Origin: JAXGXT01 sp040772665
GTDB lineage: Bacteria > Bacillota > Clostridia > Lachnospirales > Anaerotignaceae
Direction of reading: 5' to 3'
Assembly: GCA_040772665.1 (NCBI GenBank)
Contig: JAXGXT010000007.1
Span: 1-64,000 of the forward strand
DNA: 64,000 nucleotides
Below, piece by piece: positions 62,031 to 64,000 of this stretch. Positions within the stretch are counted from its first letter, which is position 1. Each line of letters starts with the position of its first letter. The position numbers and the translations under genes are program-made. Below the pieces are notes generated by a model. It saw only the letters and a list, made by a program, of their open reading frames with translations, was not told the DNA's origin and ran no database searches.

Positions 62031-63443
62031 GTGTCAAATATATTAAAGGTTTCAACACCTGTTTCAGGGTATGATAATTCAACAAAAACAAACCCTATCT
62101 CCGCAAATGACCATAATATAAATAATGTTACGGATTTAAACAAAGTCACAAGAAGTGACGGAAGAAGCTCCAATACAGATTTTCAAGAAAACAGATTTTT
62201 GCTAAACCCCAACTCTAACTTTAACGGGTTTTTAAAAATCTTAAAAAATATGCCTTCTACAACGGAACTTATGAGCCGTGTGATGTTTTTTCAGCTAAAT
62301 GAACTGGTAACATCAGGTATAAATGAAAATTTTGCAGAGGAAATTTCTTCATTTCTTGAAATGATTAAAATGTCTCAAGATGATCTTTATGGCTTTATTA
62401 AAGCCCAGGGAGAAGCGTCTGCGAAATTTAGCGGTGAGTTTTTTGATGTTTTGCGCTCAATTCTTTCGCAGTCCAATTCTAATGAACTTAATTTAAGAAT
62501 ACTTGATTTGTTAAAAAAATACAATGATATTACCTCAAATAAACATATTTTAAGCAATATTTTTAACGATATTTCAAATATTGCTTCAAATCTTACTTTA
62601 AAATACAGAGAAAGCCTTATGGAAATTGCAGAGAAACTTAATTTTGGGGCTTCTTTAGAAGATACTGCCAAAAACTTAGAAATATTGAAAAAAGAAATAA
62701 TACCTTTTTTAAGCAAATACATTAAAACCACAAATGACTTTGGAATAATAAGAGATTTTATTACATCTCTCACATTAAACACAGCTCGGTATGAAAACAG
62801 CAGTCTTGAAGGATTTATTGGTGCATTTGAGTCGCTTATAGGTTATAATGTTGTGAAGAAAAGCTTTGGAGAGATGAATGTTAACGAATTTCTTGAGGCT
62901 CTTATCAAATCACAGGACAAGGGCATGGAGGCGGGAAATTTAAATGAAAAGTTTTTAAATATTTTAGAAAGAGGTATTCGTGGAGAGTTAGGGTATGAAA
63001 ATATAGACATTTTCAAAGGGATACTTTCATCAATGATTATAAATGAAAGTGTATATATGCCTTTTCTTCACATCATGCTTCCTCTTAATGTTGACGGGCA
63101 GATGATGTTTTCGGAAATTTGGGTTGATTCTGATGAAGAAAGTGATAAAAATGAAAGTGAAGAAAGAAAATCAAAACTTTTAATAAAGTTTGATATAAAA
63201 GATGTTGGCTTTTTTGATTTAATAATATTACACCAGGGCGGAAATATAGATATGCAGATTTTTTGTCCGGAAAAGATACATAAATTTGATAAAGCCGTTA
63301 AAATAGGGCTTAAAGAAATTCTTGAAAGAAATGGACTTAAAGCCGGGCTGATTTCTGTTGAAAGAGGCGGCACCCCAGTTTCCATATCAGAGGTTTTCCC
63401 CAAAATCTATGAAAGGAAAAATATTATAAATGTTAGAATTTGA
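62031..63443 (+). CDS. FliK-like hook-length-control-type protein (YlqG-like)
   Basis: This 470-residue protein has a Ser/Asn-rich N-terminal region and a long helical middle (60-330). Its C-terminal 90 residues (KFDIKDVGFFDLIILHQGG ... RNGLKAGLISVERGG) resemble the C-domain of FliK. Its stop overlaps the next gene, an FlhB C-domain homologue, by 14 bases, which matches the ylqG-ylqH arrangement in Bacillus. I chose GTG 62031 because AAAGGTG precedes it. The true function is not established. Confidence 0.65.
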   Translation: MSNILKVSTPVSGYDNSTKTNPISANDHNINNVTDLNKVTRSDGRSSNTDFQENRFLLNPNSNFNGFLKILKNMPSTTELMSRVMFFQLNELVTSGINENFAEEISSFLEMIKMSQDDLYGFIKAQGEASAKFSGEFFDVLRSILSQSNSNELNLRILDLLKKYNDITSNKHILSNIFNDISNIASNLTLKYRESLMEIAEKLNFGASLEDTAKNLEILKKEIIPFLSKYIKTTNDFGIIRDFITSLTLNTARYENSSLEGFIGAFESLIGYNVVKKSFGEMNVNEFLEALIKSQDKGMEAGNLNEKFLNILERGIRGELGYENIDIFKGILSSMIINESVYMPFLHIMLPLNVDGQMMFSEIWVDSDEESDKNESEERKSKLLIKFDIKDVGFFDLIILHQGGNIDMQIFCPEKIHKFDKAVKIGLKEILERNGLKAGLISVERGGTPVSISEVFPKIYERKNIINVRI

Positions 63444-63723
63444 TGATAAATATAAAAAAGCTGTTGCTCTTAAATATGATGATGATCAGGTGGCGCCTAT
63501 TGTTATTGCTGCAGGCATGGGATATACGGCTGAAAAAATTATAGAGATTGCCGCTAAAAATCAAGTGCCTGTATATGAGGATGCATCTCTTGCAACAATG
63601 CTTTCTCGCCTTGAGATCGGAACGGCCGTGCCTGAAGAACTTTATAGGGCAATAGTGGATATATATGTATATTTTTTGAATTTTTCAGACAAAAACAAAG
63701 AGCAGAAGAAAGAAGAGAAATAA
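63430..63723 (+). CDS. FlhB C-terminal-domain homologue (FhlB/YlqH type)
   Basis: This 97-residue protein aligns with the cytoplasmic end of FlhB: KKAVALKYDDDQVAPIVIAAGMGYTAEKIIEIA and QVPVYEDASLATMLSRLEIGTAVPEELYRAIVDIYVYFLN. The NPTH cleavage site is absent, because it begins after that position. It has no TM segment. It is paired with the FliK-like gene above. In Bacillus the equivalent is ylqH. Confidence 0.85.
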   Translation: MLEFDDKYKKAVALKYDDDQVAPIVIAAGMGYTAEKIIEIAAKNQVPVYEDASLATMLSRLEIGTAVPEELYRAIVDIYVYFLNFSDKNKEQKKEEK

Positions 63724-63809
63724 GGCTTCATTTTTTAGTATAAATAGAAACCTTGGGTTTTGAGAAAAAAAGGAACTTATTTTTCTGTGCTTTTAGGAGG
63801 GGTTTATGT

Positions 63810-64000
63810 ATGGCAATTAAATGCATTTTACTGGATGATAAAAATAGGGATTTTGATATTGCTGACTTGTTTTTTGCCAGCAGCGGCGGGGTTGTGCTGA
63901 TGCCTGCAAATTCAAACACACCATATAAATATAAGCTTGGAGAAAGAATAAAATTTCAGCTTGAAAACAAATATGACAGAGTTTTTGATGGTGAAATAAT
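63810..64000 (+). CDS. Truncated ORF at the window edge, unrecognised
   Basis: The ORF starts at ATG 63810 after TTTTAGGAGGGG and runs off the window with 63 complete codons visible (MAIKCILLDDKNRDFDIADL...). It is possibly a PilZ-like or other beta-rich signalling domain. The sequence is too short to assign. Confidence 0.5.
   Translation, partial: MAIKCILLDDKNRDFDIADLFFASSGGVVLMPANSNTPYKYKLGERIKFQLENKYDRVFDGEI

Overview
The window is low-GC DNA from a motile, probably anaerobic member of the Clostridia. The signs are a T-box leader before a single-chain glycyl-tRNA synthetase, a long bacilli/clostridia-type fla operon with FliY, CheC, CheD and CheV, the flgM-flgN-flgK-flgL-fliW-csrA block, Spo0A-like boxes, and frequent TTG/GTG starts with strong Shine-Dalgarno sequences. 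A Lachnospirales-like host is my best guess; no 16S gene is present to confirm it.

Layout. 1-660: a tRNA array (partial Thr, CAT-anticodon Ile2-like, Asp, Val, Met, Glu, Val). 1.2-7.6 kb: an HtrA-type membrane protease, T-box-controlled glyS and ppdK. 7.6-9.6 kb: two tandem cassettes with nearly the same terminator, promoter repeats, leader and first six codons, but different downstream coding sequence. 9.7-14.9 kb: a five-gene NikA/Opp-type ABC importer behind a consensus promoter and an attenuator-like hairpin. 15.2-22.1 kb: a large structured RNA element with its own promoter and a terminator next to the speD ribosome binding site, followed by a polyamine run that carries both known spermidine routes (SpeD/SpeE and carboxyspermidine dehydrogenase/decarboxylase). 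22.4-25.2 kb: a flavin reductase-like protein, a PAS-like GGDEF protein, and a hemerythrin translationally coupled to CheX.

25.7-45.3 kb: one long plus-strand fla/che operon from fliK to an EAL/HDOD protein. It includes the export gate, stator, switch, sigma-28, rod proteins and CheC/CheD/CheV. It lacks fliL, flhF and flhG, and the early basal-body genes (flgBC, fliEFGHIJ) are outside the window. 45.4-50.4 kb: a minus-strand ParA/ComFB pair, then plus-strand fliD, fliS and a likely chaperone. 50.5-57.1 kb: a minus-strand late block (flgM, flgN, flgK, flgL, a DUF6470-type protein, fliW, csrA) followed by an FtsE-like ATPase and a membrane-anchored C39-like peptidase. 57.4-61.9 kb: cheA-cheW-cheR-cheB on the minus strand. 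62.0-64.0 kb: a divergent plus-strand FliK-like protein, an FlhB C-domain homologue and a truncated ORF.

The right-hand 40 kb encodes most of the export gate, hook, cap, stator and chemosensory signalling of one flagellar system, with assembly checkpoints by FlgM/sigma-28, FliW/CsrA and FliK/FlhB. The most unusual material is the structured RNA before speD, the twin cassettes, the ParA-ComFB and FtsE-C39 pairs, and the Spo0A-like boxes ahead of three flagellar transcription units.
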